Positions 12,318 through 20,842 of a stretch of 37,088 nucleotides of DNA are shown one piece after another. Every line of letters starts with the position of its first letter. Position 1 is the stretch's first letter. The notes under the pieces were generated by a model. It made no database searches, had not been told where the DNA came from, and saw only the letters and a list, made by a program, of their open reading frames with translations. The DNA comes from a virus. Made by a program: the position numbers and the translations under genes. Where the stretch lies: positions 1 through 37,088 of IMG/VR virus record IMGVR_UViG_3300033553_000089. One strand, given 5' to 3'.

Positions 12318-12558
12318 AAAGTATATAAACTACTATAGAACCAGGCGAAGACTCTACGTCGCTTTGGGTTACCACAACGTGACAGGTGATTGTTATGTCT
12401 GGATTGACGGCAGGGTGACTGGACAACGCATTTGCAGTGGTAAGCACATACCATTAAGGAAAAGGAGGATACACTTCTTGTTGCGTAACTTAAAGCACAG
12501 CTATGCCCCAAGACTAAGAGTTAAGGTACGTACTATAAAACGGAGGCTACATGTCTGA
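12310..12558 (+). CDS. Very basic small protein, 82 aa
   Basis: Arg/Lys/Tyr-rich throughout (MYKKYINYYRTRRRLYVALG start), so probably nucleic-acid binding. It overlaps the end of the large terminase gene by eight bases. Its last residues, KRRLHV, mirror the terminase end, KRKLHV, because in both places the ribosome site and start of the next gene (GGAAGCTGCATG and GGAGGCTACATG) are embedded in the coding end. No family recognised. Confidence 0.6.
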   Translation: MYKKYINYYRTRRRLYVALGYHNVTGDCYVWIDGRVTGQRICSGKHIPLRKRRIHFLLRNLKHSYAPRLRVKVRTIKRRLHV

Positions 12559-12844
12559 CCTCAAGCATACTAAGGTAACTGAATACTCTCAAGAACCTGA
12601 CGGAGTTACTAAGATACATGCTAAGTCATACTATGAAGAACTCGCCCACGAAAAGGTAGAGTACGAGAAGAAGCTACTCACAGAACACGACACCATCCTA
12701 AAGGACTTCTTAGGTTGCTTAGACCTTGTTACTAGGCAGGAATCACCTGAAGTAGTGATAACAGTCAAGAAGGACACTCGAAGCGGTGGCTGGACTATAA
12801 CGAAGCGTTGGACGATAGAAAAGAGAAGCTTTAACCACCACTAG
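12551..12844 (+). CDS. Hypothetical protein, 97 aa
   Basis: Charged, helical in the middle (EELAHEKVEYEKKLLTEHDT) and beta-rich at the end (VVITVKKDTRSGGWTITKRW). Starts at ATG 12551 with GGAGG seven bases upstream. It is the last gene before the portal promoter. No family recognised. Confidence 0.65.
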   Translation: MSDLKHTKVTEYSQEPDGVTKIHAKSYYEELAHEKVEYEKKLLTEHDTILKDFLGCLDLVTRQESPEVVITVKKDTRSGGWTITKRWTIEKRSFNHH

Positions 12845-12854
12845 TCTTCGCCAC

Positions 12855-12883
12855 TAGCAATAGATAAATGGTAGTGTTATAAT
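12855..12883 (+). promoter_or_regulatory. Late promoter before the portal gene
   Basis: TAGCAA (12855-12860), a 17-base spacer and perfect TATAAT (12878-12883) preceded by TGT (extended -10). The leader (about 12890-12935) opens with TAGCGG and can fold (AGTAG...CTACT). The promoter at 28325-28354 has a similar early leader. Confidence 0.6.
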
Positions 12884-12935
12884 CAAAACAAAGTAGCGGT
12901 GCGCTTTGACGCTCTACTCCTCGGAACAGGGCAAC

Positions 12936-14879
12936 ATGGCTTTCTACGAAAAAGATGAAATCAAAGAAATCCTAGAGTCTGCAATCAGTGATGCCCGTGA
13001 GTGGCGCAGAGATTACAAAGAGTTTGAAAGACTCGCAGACAACGGACTAATTGAAGACCTTGACGAGTTTGAACCAGAAGTAAACGATGGCTCTCTAGCC
13101 TCTTCTCTATTCAAGCTCCCTAAACGAATTGTAAACTCTAACCTAACAGGCAGAGCAAAGGCTATGGACGCAGATGATGCGTGGATAACCGAACTCGCCA
13201 ATATAGTATGGGAAGAGAAGATTATACCTAATGCAAACACTCAAGCCCCTTTCCATAGGAAGTGGAAGGACGCAGTACGCAAAGCAGCTATTTACGGCGG
13301 CCAACCAGTCATCACTCTATTCGTAGAGAACGGAGACTATGTAGGCTCTGACTTCATCGTGCCACAAGCTCAAGATGTCTTCCTAGAGCCAGGTAAAGTA
13401 TCTGACTACGACTCTGACATTATCTTCTGGGAAGTCTACTACTCTAAGAAGCAAGTTAGAGACATGATTGAGCAAGCCAACAACAACACAGACGACTCCA
13501 AGTGGGATGTGAAACAGCTCAAGAAGATTGTTGAGATGAACGATGAACAGGAACGTGACCAAGACCGTGAACACGAAGAGCGTGACGACAAAGCCGTCAA
13601 GAAGGGCGGTATCAAGTTCTGTATCGTCTTCCAGCGTGGAGTCAACGCACCATTTTACATGTACCACAGTGGAACAGATGAAACAGTACGAGAGTGGGTG
13701 AACCCCGACCCAACAGGAGACATACCAGTCCACTACCTCTACTGTTATCAAGACTTAATCAATCCATACGGAATTGGGATAGTGAAGCTCGCAGGCGGTA
13801 CGCAGAATGTGTTAGATACCATGCGCCGGGCGGATGTTCTAGCTACCCAATTAGGCCTAAGACCGCCACGCCTCATTGAAGGCAATGCGGATGACATAGA
13901 TGAGGATTCTCTTGTCTATGCCGAAGATGCCAACTGGTACGTAGGAAACGCTAAGGTAACTCGTATGGAGATGGCTAACGGAATCTACGGTCAACTACCC
14001 GGTAGGATTCAGATGTACCAATCATCTCTCAACAAAGTCTTACCAATGGGCGACACTACTATTTCAGCTACAGCAGGCGACCCTATCCAATCCAAGACCC
14101 CAGCAGGTGTCAAACAAGCCAACGCTAGCCTTTCAATAGATGATGATGACTTCAAAGACAACCTATACATGACCTACGAAGCAGTAGCCAAGTCTATGAT
14201 TAACACTCACTTCGCCAACATGGAAGGCAACGACCTCATGAAGCTCAGTGATGAAGACCGAGACATCCTCGTACAAGCAGGACTACCATTCCCACTTGAC
14301 GAAGAAGGTAACCCAGCATCTAACGACCTTAATGTTATTTGGGATGAAGCCCGCGCCACCTTTAACTTTGAGATGGATGCAGAAGATGACAAGACTAAGG
14401 ACGAAGAGAAGCGACTTGAAGGACTACTCAAAGTCCTAGAGTTTGTCGGTGCAGACCCAACAGCCGTACAAGAGATGATGATGTCAGGTAAGAAGTTCAA
14501 CAAGGGCGAACTCTTAGCCACCATAGTAGGACTACTTACTGATAACAAGAAGATTATCCAAGACGCAACCCCAGAAGACGAAGCTAGTATGCAGATGCAA
14601 GGAATGGGTCAAGACCCTATGATGGGTCAACAAATGCCACAGGGTATGCCTGAACAAATGCCTCAGGGACAACCTCAAGAGATGCAAATGCCCGAGCAGA
14701 TGCCACAGCAAGCTCCACAAGAACAACCCCCACAAGACCCACAAGAAGTACAGCAACTCATGCAGGAGTGGGGAGTAGATGAACCAACAGCTAACGGTAT
14801 GCTTGCAGCAGTTAACGCAGGCTTCACAGCAGAGGAAGTAGTTAGTTACTTAGGAGGTCAAAGTGGCGCACAAGGATAA
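12936..14879 (+). CDS. Portal protein
   Basis: About 647 residues from ATG 12936 (MAFYEKDEIKEILESAISDA), chosen over 12906 because of a purine-rich GGAACAGGG site and because 12906 would lie near the leader start. Location after terminase, size and helical acidic layout (wing and stem with YLYCYQDLINPYGIGIVKLA in the crown-side core) fit podovirus portals. The C-terminal 100 residues are an unusual Met/Gln/Pro-rich run with PQGMPEQMPQGQPQEMQMPE-type repeats, then a UBA-like WGVDEPTANGMLAAVNAGFT segment. It forms the dodecameric DNA channel. Confidence 0.85.
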   Translation: MAFYEKDEIKEILESAISDAREWRRDYKEFERLADNGLIEDLDEFEPEVNDGSLASSLFKLPKRIVNSNLTGRAKAMDADDAWITELANIVWEEKIIPNANTQAPFHRKWKDAVRKAAIYGGQPVITLFVENGDYVGSDFIVPQAQDVFLEPGKVSDYDSDIIFWEVYYSKKQVRDMIEQANNNTDDSKWDVKQLKKIVEMNDEQERDQDREHEERDDKAVKKGGIKFCIVFQRGVNAPFYMYHSGTDETVREWVNPDPTGDIPVHYLYCYQDLINPYGIGIVKLAGGTQNVLDTMRRADVLATQLGLRPPRLIEGNADDIDEDSLVYAEDANWYVGNAKVTRMEMANGIYGQLPGRIQMYQSSLNKVLPMGDTTISATAGDPIQSKTPAGVKQANASLSIDDDDFKDNLYMTYEAVAKSMINTHFANMEGNDLMKLSDEDRDILVQAGLPFPLDEEGNPASNDLNVIWDEARATFNFEMDAEDDKTKDEEKRLEGLLKVLEFVGADPTAVQEMMMSGKKFNKGELLATIVGLLTDNKKIIQDATPEDEASMQMQGMGQDPMMGQQMPQGMPEQMPQGQPQEMQMPEQMPQQAPQEQPPQDPQEVQQLMQEWGVDEPTANGMLAAVNAGFTAEEVVSYLGGQSGAQG

Positions 14880-15189
14880 CGTACTATACAGTGGTCAAAC
14901 GAGTGTATCTCGTCGTGAGAGGCAGCAAGACAAGCGTACTGCTATAGAGACACAGAAGAACGAAGTCAGACCTTACGCTCAGTCCCTAGTTGCTCACGTA
15001 GAAGCAGAGAAGCAACGCATAGCAAGTGAAGTACTTGAGTATGTTAAATCAGACACAAGTACTGAAGACCTGAAGTCAACACTCATGGCTCTTAGGATGT
15101 ACGATGGTTACCTGACGCAACTCAGTATGAAGCTGGGTGTCATCTTGCGCCACAAGCCTAAGAAGGTTGCGGAGACTGAAAATGAGTAA
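14863..15189 (+). CDS. Hypothetical structural-cluster protein, 108 aa
   Basis: Charged helical protein from GTG 14863 (MAHKDNVLYSGQTSVSRRER), overlapping the portal end by 17 bases; AGGAGG lies about seven bases upstream. Contains two long helices. Its place between portal and scaffold suggests a head-assembly or internal protein; no family recognised. Confidence 0.65.
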   Translation: MAHKDNVLYSGQTSVSRRERQQDKRTAIETQKNEVRPYAQSLVAHVEAEKQRIASEVLEYVKSDTSTEDLKSTLMALRMYDGYLTQLSMKLGVILRHKPKKVAETENE

Positions 15190-15385
15190 TTGGAAGGAGG
15201 AACTAAAGCAAGACCAAGACGGTATGCCTAAAGAGCAGGTTATTGAAACTCTAAAGAAAGAAGCCGAGTATGTGCAGGACTTAGACAACTTCAAGCCAAT
15301 AGCCCATAACTGGATAGATAGAGGAGTCATCATGAGCTGTGAGGGTGCAGGACACCCATTCCATCAGACATCAAGGAAAAGGTAA
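15182..15385 (+). CDS. Hypothetical protein, 67 aa, half zinc motif
   Basis: MSNWKEELKQDQDGMPKEQV start, with GGAG upstream in the end of the previous gene. It ends MSCEGAGHPFHQTSRKR, holding one cysteine and two histidines. In the +1 frame from 15381 the sequence continues GNRCGCCPKKTAS to a stop at 15450-15452, which would complete a C-x4-H-x2-H...C-x-C-C metal site. Either a frameshift yields the longer form, a base is wrong in the AAAA run, or the resemblance is chance. Confidence 0.6.
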   Translation: MSNWKEELKQDQDGMPKEQVIETLKKEAEYVQDLDNFKPIAHNWIDRGVIMSCEGAGHPFHQTSRKR

Positions 15386-15509
15386 TCGCTGCGGGTGCTG
15401 CCCAAAAAAGACAGCATCCACAGGGGCTACCTCTTTACCCCAAGGGTCATGACCTACCATAGCGGCTCGCCACCGATTAAACAACGGCTGAGAATATAAA
15501 GGAGTGACC
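15386..15509 (+). other. Intergenic region with strong hairpin
   Basis: GGGTGCTG and CAGCATCC (15392-15399 and 15412-15419) form an eight-pair stem with one G-U pair and an A-rich loop. No T-tract follows, so it is more likely a structure for mRNA stability, processing or frameshifting than a terminator. The scaffold ribosome site AAAGGAGTG ends the region. Confidence 0.45.
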
Positions 15510-16328
15510 ATGGCTGTAGATGATACAACCGAGACAACTGAAGATACTGGCCTATCTGACGAAGTCGACACATCCGTAGACGATGGCAAGGATTTGGAAG
15601 AAGACGATACGTCGTTTGAAGACTTACCCGATGAAGATGACGAGGAGACGGCGGCCACCGAAACCGAGGAATCTGATGAAGCCGAAGACAAGGATGAGGA
15701 AGAGTCAACCGATACTGAGGAAGACGACGATGCTGAAGAGTCCATTGAGGACGAGGCAAAGGAAGAACCCGAAGTTGAAGAAGACAAACCAGACGAAGAA
15801 GAGAGAAAACGTCAAAATGACGAGTACGCTCGTAAGCGAATTGCAGACCGCGAAGAGAAGGAGAAAGCTAAGGCTGACTCACAATCTAAGTACCTGGAAG
15901 ACGCTGAAGATGACCGTGACCTCGCGCTTCGCCAACTACAGGTAAACGCCTATAACAATCAGGTAGAGAATAATAGGAATAAACTCCAAACTAGCGTAGA
16001 CAGGGCAGTAGCAGGGATTGACTTGTTCACCACTGGTACACCCGAAGCGAAAGAGGAGCTTGTTGCAGCCGTCGAAGAGTTTGAACGTGCAAACGTCCGA
16101 TACGACACGAACGGCGACCCTATCCAGATTAACGGCGATTTATATGAACATTTAACTAAAAAAGCTAACTCTATACGCCGACTAATGGAATCAGGCGCAA
16201 GGACGGCAAAAACTAGCCAATCTAAAACAAAGGCTCGAACAATACCCGTTCCTTCAAAGAAACCAAAAGAACCAACGGTCGACCCCGACCTAGCAGCGTT
16301 CGATGATGAAGTAGCAAAATACTTCTAG
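15510..16328 (+). CDS. Scaffolding protein
   Basis: About 272 residues from ATG 15510, with AAAGGAG seven bases upstream (GTG-led 15504 is the alternative). The first 100 residues are extremely acidic (EEDDDAEESIEDEAKEEPEV), followed by a charged coiled-coil (ERKRQNDEYARKRIADREEK) and a basic Pro/Lys tail that ends DDEVAKYF. An acidic disordered N-terminus, a coiled-coil and a basic C-terminal coat-binding region directly before the capsid gene is the standard scaffold arrangement. No head protease is seen nearby. Confidence 0.85.
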   Translation: MAVDDTTETTEDTGLSDEVDTSVDDGKDLEEDDTSFEDLPDEDDEETAATETEESDEAEDKDEEESTDTEEDDDAEESIEDEAKEEPEVEEDKPDEEERKRQNDEYARKRIADREEKEKAKADSQSKYLEDAEDDRDLALRQLQVNAYNNQVENNRNKLQTSVDRAVAGIDLFTTGTPEAKEELVAAVEEFERANVRYDTNGDPIQINGDLYEHLTKKANSIRRLMESGARTAKTSQSKTKARTIPVPSKKPKEPTVDPDLAAFDDEVAKYF

Positions 16329-16340
16329 GCGGTCGTATAG

Positions 16341-16356
16341 TTACCCGAAAGGGTAA
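16341..16356 (+). promoter_or_regulatory. GAAA-tetraloop hairpin before the capsid gene
   Basis: TTACCC-GAAA-GGGTAA: six perfect pairs closed by a GNRA tetraloop, immediately before the AGAGAGGA ribosome site of the capsid gene. It probably stabilises or delimits the capsid mRNA. Confidence 0.6.
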
Positions 16357-16368
16357 GAGAGGACTATA

Positions 16369-17205
16369 ATGGCTATTAACGCAGCAACTAAGTTTGCAGG
16401 CAAGACGAGTGAACTATTGTTCACCGCTCGACGCACCAAACTCGTAACAAACCAAGACTACTCTTGGGATGGTGTTGAGACTGTTAAGGTTTACACCCTA
16501 ACTGACCCAACAATCGGCAACTACGACCCAAGTGGTGGTGCCAGCCGATACGGCAACCCAACAGAAGTAGAAGACACAGTACAGACCTTTACATTAAGTC
16601 GTGACCGTTCATGGACGAAGACTATCGACAAGAGCAACTACCAAGACACTATGATGGTTCGCAAACCAGCTAAGTACCTTGCACAAGCTACTCGAAACGT
16701 CCTTGTTCCTGAACTCGACACATACATCATTGCAGCTATCTGTACAGCAGGTGCTACCTACAACCGTGACGATGTGGTTGCAGATGCAGCTACGACTAGC
16801 ACCAACGCTTACACGAACATCACCGACATGGTTGCCGACATTGTTGACAACGATGGCCCATCAGAGGGTCTAATCGGACTTGCAACCCCTGGATACGTCG
16901 CTAAGCTCAAGCAATCATCTTTGTTTGACTCAACAGACGTTGGTCTTGCAGACCGTAAGAGTGGTGTTGTTGGTACAGTAGATGGTGTCAAAATCGTTAA
17001 AGTACCTAGCTCACGCTTCCCAGCAAGCACTGACCTCGTGATTACTCACCCTATGGTTACTGTTGCACCTGAGAAGTTGATTGACTACACGCTTCACAAG
17101 AACCCTCAGGGTGTTTCTGGTGAATTGCTTGAGTACCGTCACCGATACGATGCCTTCATCGACGTTAACAAGATTAACGCCGTAGCTATTCACAAGACCG
17201 CTTAA
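16369..17205 (+). CDS. Major capsid protein
   Basis: 278 residues, MAINAATKFAGKTSELLFTA start, with YLAQATRNVLVPELDTYIIA, the 'V-x-P-E-x-D-x-Y' spine-helix region common to phage capsid proteins of this size, a glycine-bearing A-domain (SEGLIGLATPGYVAKLKQSS) and a beta-rich C-terminal VDGVKIVKVPSSRFP segment. Position after the scaffold and a strong ribosome site support it. HK97 fold is assumed from the family. Shorter than most (about 300 residues) but complete. No N-terminal delta domain is present, in keeping with a separate scaffold. Confidence 0.9.
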   Translation: MAINAATKFAGKTSELLFTARRTKLVTNQDYSWDGVETVKVYTLTDPTIGNYDPSGGASRYGNPTEVEDTVQTFTLSRDRSWTKTIDKSNYQDTMMVRKPAKYLAQATRNVLVPELDTYIIAAICTAGATYNRDDVVADAATTSTNAYTNITDMVADIVDNDGPSEGLIGLATPGYVAKLKQSSLFDSTDVGLADRKSGVVGTVDGVKIVKVPSSRFPASTDLVITHPMVTVAPEKLIDYTLHKNPQGVSGELLEYRHRYDAFIDVNKINAVAIHKTA

Positions 17206-17252
17206 TCAGGTTTAGTCTTCTACCTAAGTTTTAATTAACAAAGGAGAAAACA

Positions 17253-17423
17253 ATGCCCCTAACAAAAGAACAGATAATAGAGATTCAGGCAGCCGCCAAA
17301 TTCAATACTGAAAAACGTATTCGAGAAGCGAAGGAAGAAAAAGACTACAAGCAGAACCTCGCAGACGAGATTGCTCGTGCAAAACTTCCTAAGCCAGCGG
17401 TTGCAGAATCTAAGAAAGGTTAA
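17253..17423 (+). CDS. Small charged helical protein, 56 aa
   Basis: A 56-codon gene with AAAGGAG before ATG 17253 (MPLTKEQIIEIQAAAKFNTE start). The product is a single highly charged helix ending PAVAESKKG. Lying between capsid and decoration-like genes, it may be a head-associated or assembly peptide. No family recognised. Confidence 0.65.
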   Translation: MPLTKEQIIEIQAAAKFNTEKRIREAKEEKDYKQNLADEIARAKLPKPAVAESKKG

Positions 17424-17431
17424 TAACTAAC

Positions 17432-17809
17432 ATGGCAACAGTAGACTTAAGTGGTTTCGGCCACCAAAACGTAGTTGAAAACGCTGCTTCGACCCTTACC
17501 CTATCGCACACAGCGCATAGTGGTTTAGTCGTAAACACCACAGTTACTTCAGTGCTAACGCTACCAGCAGTCGTCGTAGGAATGATTTTCACCCTACGAG
17601 TAGGCGCACCAGGGATTACTATGACAATAAGCCCAGCAGCTCTAGACTTAATCGCAGTAGCAGGCGCAGCTAACGCAGGTGTAGGCGCAGACAACAAAGA
17701 CCTCGTCTTCACGAACCAACCAGCAGGTTCATGGATTCAAATTGCTTACGCAAGTGCAACCGGATGGGCTGTTACAGCTGTATCTGGCGAATTCACAGTA
17801 GAAGGCTAA
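17432..17809 (+). CDS. Decoration-like structural protein, 125 aa
   Basis: A compact all-beta, Ala/Thr/Val-rich protein (TLTLPA-type strands, MTISPAALDLI, then NKDLVFTNQPAGSWIQIAYA and GWAVTAVSGEFTVEG). This 'isomer of tail/decoration' pattern is seen in phage capsid-surface and tail-tip proteins. Its position right after the capsid gene favours head decoration. Followed by the inverted-repeat promoter region at 17827-17878. Confidence 0.65.
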   Translation: MATVDLSGFGHQNVVENAASTLTLSHTAHSGLVVNTTVTSVLTLPAVVVGMIFTLRVGAPGITMTISPAALDLIAVAGAANAGVGADNKDLVFTNQPAGSWIQIAYASATGWAVTAVSGEFTVEG

Positions 17810-17826
17810 TATAAATGGGAATAAAT

Positions 17827-17873
17827 AGCACCCACTGATAGCGTAGTCAGTAGACCAGAACGCTACGGGTGCT
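17827..17873 (+). promoter_or_regulatory. Two-part inverted repeat abutting a -10 box
   Basis: AGCACCC (17827-17833) pairs with GGGTGCT (17867-17873); inside, TAGCGT (17839-17844) pairs with ACGCTA (17860-17865). The inner TAGCGTAGT...GAACGCTACG matches 19 bases of the element at 7187-7217. The last T is the first base of a TATAAT, so the structure could be an operator or a transcription roadblock. Confidence 0.55.
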
Positions 17874-17878
17874 ATAAT
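17851..17878 (+). promoter_or_regulatory. Late promoter before the 221-aa structural gene
   Basis: TAGACC (17851-17856), a 16-base spacer and perfect TATAAT (17873-17878) preceded by TGC. The gene starts 18 bases after the -10 with AAGGA close to the predicted transcript start. Confidence 0.6.
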
Positions 17879-17896
17879 CCCACCATAAGGAAATAA

Positions 17897-18562
17897 ATGG
17901 ACTTCACAAAACTACAATCTCAAGCTAAAGAACGTGACGAAAAGATACAGGCTGGCAAGAAGACTCTTGACGCTCAAATGTCTAACATTGAGCTTCAGAG
18001 AACGATAGTCCGTTCATTTGCTTCACTCGTTGACTATCTCGATAAGAACACATCTAAAACCGAGGTCGTGAACCAGTTGAAACAAATCGGCACTCCTGAT
18101 GCTCTAAAGGTTGCTAAGTCTGTAGATTCACTCCATGATACGATAAAGTCACAAAAAACAGTTGACCTCACTGAAACTATCCAAGCTCTAACTCGTGTGT
18201 TGGACAAAGAAGAGATTGACGACCCTGACTACACAGAACAGCTAAAAGAAATACTCTCGGCTATAAAAGCCCACCAGACAGTTGTAGAAGCACCAGTGGT
18301 AAATGTTCCAGCCCCAGACCTAAAACCCTTTGAGAACGGCTTAAAAAGCGTCACAGGAGCAGTCAATAAGCTAGGTGAGTCAAACATCAAGGTAACTCAC
18401 ACCAACGTACTAGTAGATGAGAAGTTTGACGAGTGGCGACTTGTATTAAAAGATGAAGAGCCTATTGGTATACAATACTATCTAAATGATAAGAAGGTAG
18501 CAGAATTGAAGTATAAAATTAGGGACGAAAGAATAGTAGGCGTGAAGAAAGTAGCGTTGTAA
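17897..18562 (+). CDS. Coiled-coil structural protein, 221 aa
   Basis: Long charged helices over residues 1-130 (QAKERDEKIQAGKKTLDAQM), a Pro/Val linker (VVEAPVVNVPAPDLKPFENG) and a C-terminal beta domain (WRLVLKDEEPIGIQYYLNDK). This resembles phage proteins that link capsid or tail fibres to the particle. It is coupled to the tail fibre by a TAATG stop/start overlap and begins a unit with its own promoter. Probably a fibre-attachment or head-fibre protein; family not recognised. Confidence 0.65.
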   Translation: MDFTKLQSQAKERDEKIQAGKKTLDAQMSNIELQRTIVRSFASLVDYLDKNTSKTEVVNQLKQIGTPDALKVAKSVDSLHDTIKSQKTVDLTETIQALTRVLDKEEIDDPDYTEQLKEILSAIKAHQTVVEAPVVNVPAPDLKPFENGLKSVTGAVNKLGESNIKVTHTNVLVDEKFDEWRLVLKDEEPIGIQYYLNDKKVAELKYKIRDERIVGVKKVAL

Positions 18563-20733
18563 TGAACATTCAAGTAGACCCCAATACTGGCTTACCAATT
18601 ATAACTACGAATGAAAAGCACATCTACGGCGGTGGCTCACTCAATGGCGTCAAGAGTGTAGTAGCTGGCACTAATGTAACTGTAGATAATACTGACCCTA
18701 AAAACCCTGTAGTAAGTTCTACGGGGAGTGGTGGGACAACAGACCACGCTGCATTAAGTAACCTAGACTATGCAAGTGCAGGACACACGGGCTTCCAGCC
18801 AGCAGGCTCTTACTTAACAGATATTTCCAGCCAAGACCTATCTACAGCCGATAACACGACAAGCGCATTTATAACATCAAGTAGCTTACCAACCTCAGTA
18901 GATACACTCGGCCCATCACAAACAGGGAACAATGGTAAGTACCTAACTACAGATGGGACGAACGCTTCATGGGCTGCTCTAGCAGGCGGTGGAGATATGT
19001 CAGCCGCCACCTATGACCCTACTGCCGTGTCTGGTGATGCTTTTAGTATGGGCAACATGGCTGAAACTGCCACCAAGAAGATACTCTCTGATACAGAACG
19101 CACCGCTATCACTACTAACTCAGCTAAGGTTGGCATAACACCGACTCAGGCTAGTGATATTACAACCAACAACGCTAAACTAACAGCCGACACTACCAAC
19201 GTGACCGCAGCAGGGGCTTTGATGGACTCCGAGGTGACTAACTTAGCCCAAGTGAAGGCTTTTAGTAGCGCAGATTATGCAACCGCAGCTCAAGGCTCAC
19301 TAGCCGATTCAGCTCTACAGAACGTAGTAGAGGACACCACCCCACAACTAGGTGGTGCATTAGATGCACGAGGTAATAACATTATAGACCTAGCCGATGT
19401 TACATTTAAGACTGGTGTGGTTGGTGGAACAGTACGAACTGGTGTAAGTGCAGCCGATAAGTTTGAACTACAAGGTTACAAGACTGGTGTTGGTGCTGGC
19501 TACCAGAAGATGCTAGAGGTAGACGCAGGAACAAGCCCTACACTAGAGGTATTCTCCAACTCCTTTGGTATATGGGACGGCACTGATGAAACTAAACACC
19601 TTAACTTTGACGTAAGTGCTATAACAACAGGTACAAACAGAACCCTAACAATGCCTGACGCAAACGTGAACTTGGGAGATATAGCCACAAACAACGCCAA
19701 GATTTCATTCGACTCGACAAGCTCAACCAGACTAGCTAATACATCAGGAACGAACACAGGAGATAATGCAGGTGTAACATCAGTAGGTGCTACAGCCCCA
19801 GTTGCTTCAAGTGGTGGCAATACTCCAACTATATCTATGCCAGCAGCCACATCACTAGCTAATGGCTATGCAACCTCAATTCAGATAACTAAACTAGACG
19901 GTATTGCTACTGGTGCAACAGCTAACTCAACCGATGCCACTTTACTAGCAAGGGCTAACCATACTGGAACACAATTAGCCTCTACTATCTCAGACTTCTC
20001 AACTGCAACAGCAGCAACATCAGCAGTTACGGCTAACACAGCTAAGGTAACCAATGCTACTCACACAGGAGATGTTACTGGTGCAACTGCCCTAACAATC
20101 GCAAATAACGCAGTCACTAACGCTAAGATGGCTACAATGCTCACCAAGACCTATAAAGGTAATACGTCAGGTGTTACAGCAGTACCTACAGATGTTCCAG
20201 TAGCTACCCTAAAGACTGACCTTGGCTTAGTAAAAGGTGACGTAGGTCTAGGTAACGTAGACAATACCTCAGACGCTACGAAGAACTCGGCTACTGCTAC
20301 ACTAACGAATAAGACCTTAACTACCCCAACTATTGCTCAGATTAACAACTCAACAGCTCCAGGGGTAAAACTACAGCTTAGAACTCAGACGGATAACTCT
20401 GACACTGTGTCTTCCGCCACTACAGCAGGAGTATATGTACAGTATGGGTGGGGTCAAGTAGTCGGGAACGGCACAGCTACCATAGCGGAAACTGTAACAC
20501 TCCCAACTGCTTTCACAACTCCGTTAGGCGTTCAGGTAACACTATTGGGCGCAAAAGTTGGCGTGGCTACAGATGTAACAGGACTTAACCTCAACCTTAC
20601 AGGTGCTATTGGCTACACCTATGGGGCAGACTCGCTCACAACTACAAACTTCCGAGCAACACTAAATCGCAACACGGGTACGTTCGGTGCAACTGTCTAC
20701 TATGGCTACGCATGGGTAGCTTGGGGGGTATAG
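18562..20733 (+). CDS. Tail fibre / receptor-binding protein, 723 aa
   Basis: Thr/Ala/Asn-rich repetitive shaft with fibre signatures: AALSNLDYASAGHTGF near residue 60, GLGNVDNTSDATKNS near 560, and NKTLTTPTIAQIN. The C-terminal 130 residues are a beta-rich globular domain (QYGWGQVVGNGTATIAETVT, ending YYGYAWVAWGV), likely the receptor-binding head. No chaperone gene follows. ATG 18562 overlaps the upstream TAA. Such trimeric fibres determine host range. Confidence 0.85.
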   Translation: MNIQVDPNTGLPIITTNEKHIYGGGSLNGVKSVVAGTNVTVDNTDPKNPVVSSTGSGGTTDHAALSNLDYASAGHTGFQPAGSYLTDISSQDLSTADNTTSAFITSSSLPTSVDTLGPSQTGNNGKYLTTDGTNASWAALAGGGDMSAATYDPTAVSGDAFSMGNMAETATKKILSDTERTAITTNSAKVGITPTQASDITTNNAKLTADTTNVTAAGALMDSEVTNLAQVKAFSSADYATAAQGSLADSALQNVVEDTTPQLGGALDARGNNIIDLADVTFKTGVVGGTVRTGVSAADKFELQGYKTGVGAGYQKMLEVDAGTSPTLEVFSNSFGIWDGTDETKHLNFDVSAITTGTNRTLTMPDANVNLGDIATNNAKISFDSTSSTRLANTSGTNTGDNAGVTSVGATAPVASSGGNTPTISMPAATSLANGYATSIQITKLDGIATGATANSTDATLLARANHTGTQLASTISDFSTATAATSAVTANTAKVTNATHTGDVTGATALTIANNAVTNAKMATMLTKTYKGNTSGVTAVPTDVPVATLKTDLGLVKGDVGLGNVDNTSDATKNSATATLTNKTLTTPTIAQINNSTAPGVKLQLRTQTDNSDTVSSATTAGVYVQYGWGQVVGNGTATIAETVTLPTAFTTPLGVQVTLLGAKVGVATDVTGLNLNLTGAIGYTYGADSLTTTNFRATLNRNTGTFGATVYYGYAWVAWGV

Positions 20734-20784
20734 TTTACGAGTGCTACGCCTAGTCCGACACCCCTCTCTTGTGGTATAGACATC

Positions 20785-20814
20785 TTGTTGATTATGTGCA
20801 TATTGTGGTATTAT
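20785..20814 (+). promoter_or_regulatory. Promoter-like site after the tail fibre
   Basis: TTGTTG (20785-20790), an 18-base spacer and TATTAT (20809-20814) preceded by TGG. The transcript would begin about ten bases before the palindrome at 20827-20842. The region to 20940 codes for nothing I can see. Confidence 0.4.
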
Positions 20815-20826
20815 TACACTATCAGC

Positions 20827-20842
20827 TAGAACTAGAGTTCTA
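20827..20842. repeat. 16-bp palindromic operator-like site
   Basis: TAGAACT-AG-AGTTCTA, a perfect 7+2+7 inverted repeat just downstream of a predicted promoter; GTTG-gta-CAAC follows at about 20855. A dimeric regulator binding site is plausible; no regulator gene is evident. Confidence 0.5.

Noticed and set aside
13383-13751. Long Val-rich open frame on the minus strand within the portal gene
   Set aside because: Shadow of the portal reading frame with no start signals.
15404-15410. AAAAAAG slippery heptamer-like site
   Set aside because: It lies beyond the stop of the upstream gene in its own frame, so it cannot act as a simple -1 site for it.
15371-15787. Ser-rich open frame on the minus strand
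   Set aside because: Reverse reading of the acidic GAA/GAC-rich scaffold gene; no promoter or ribosome site.
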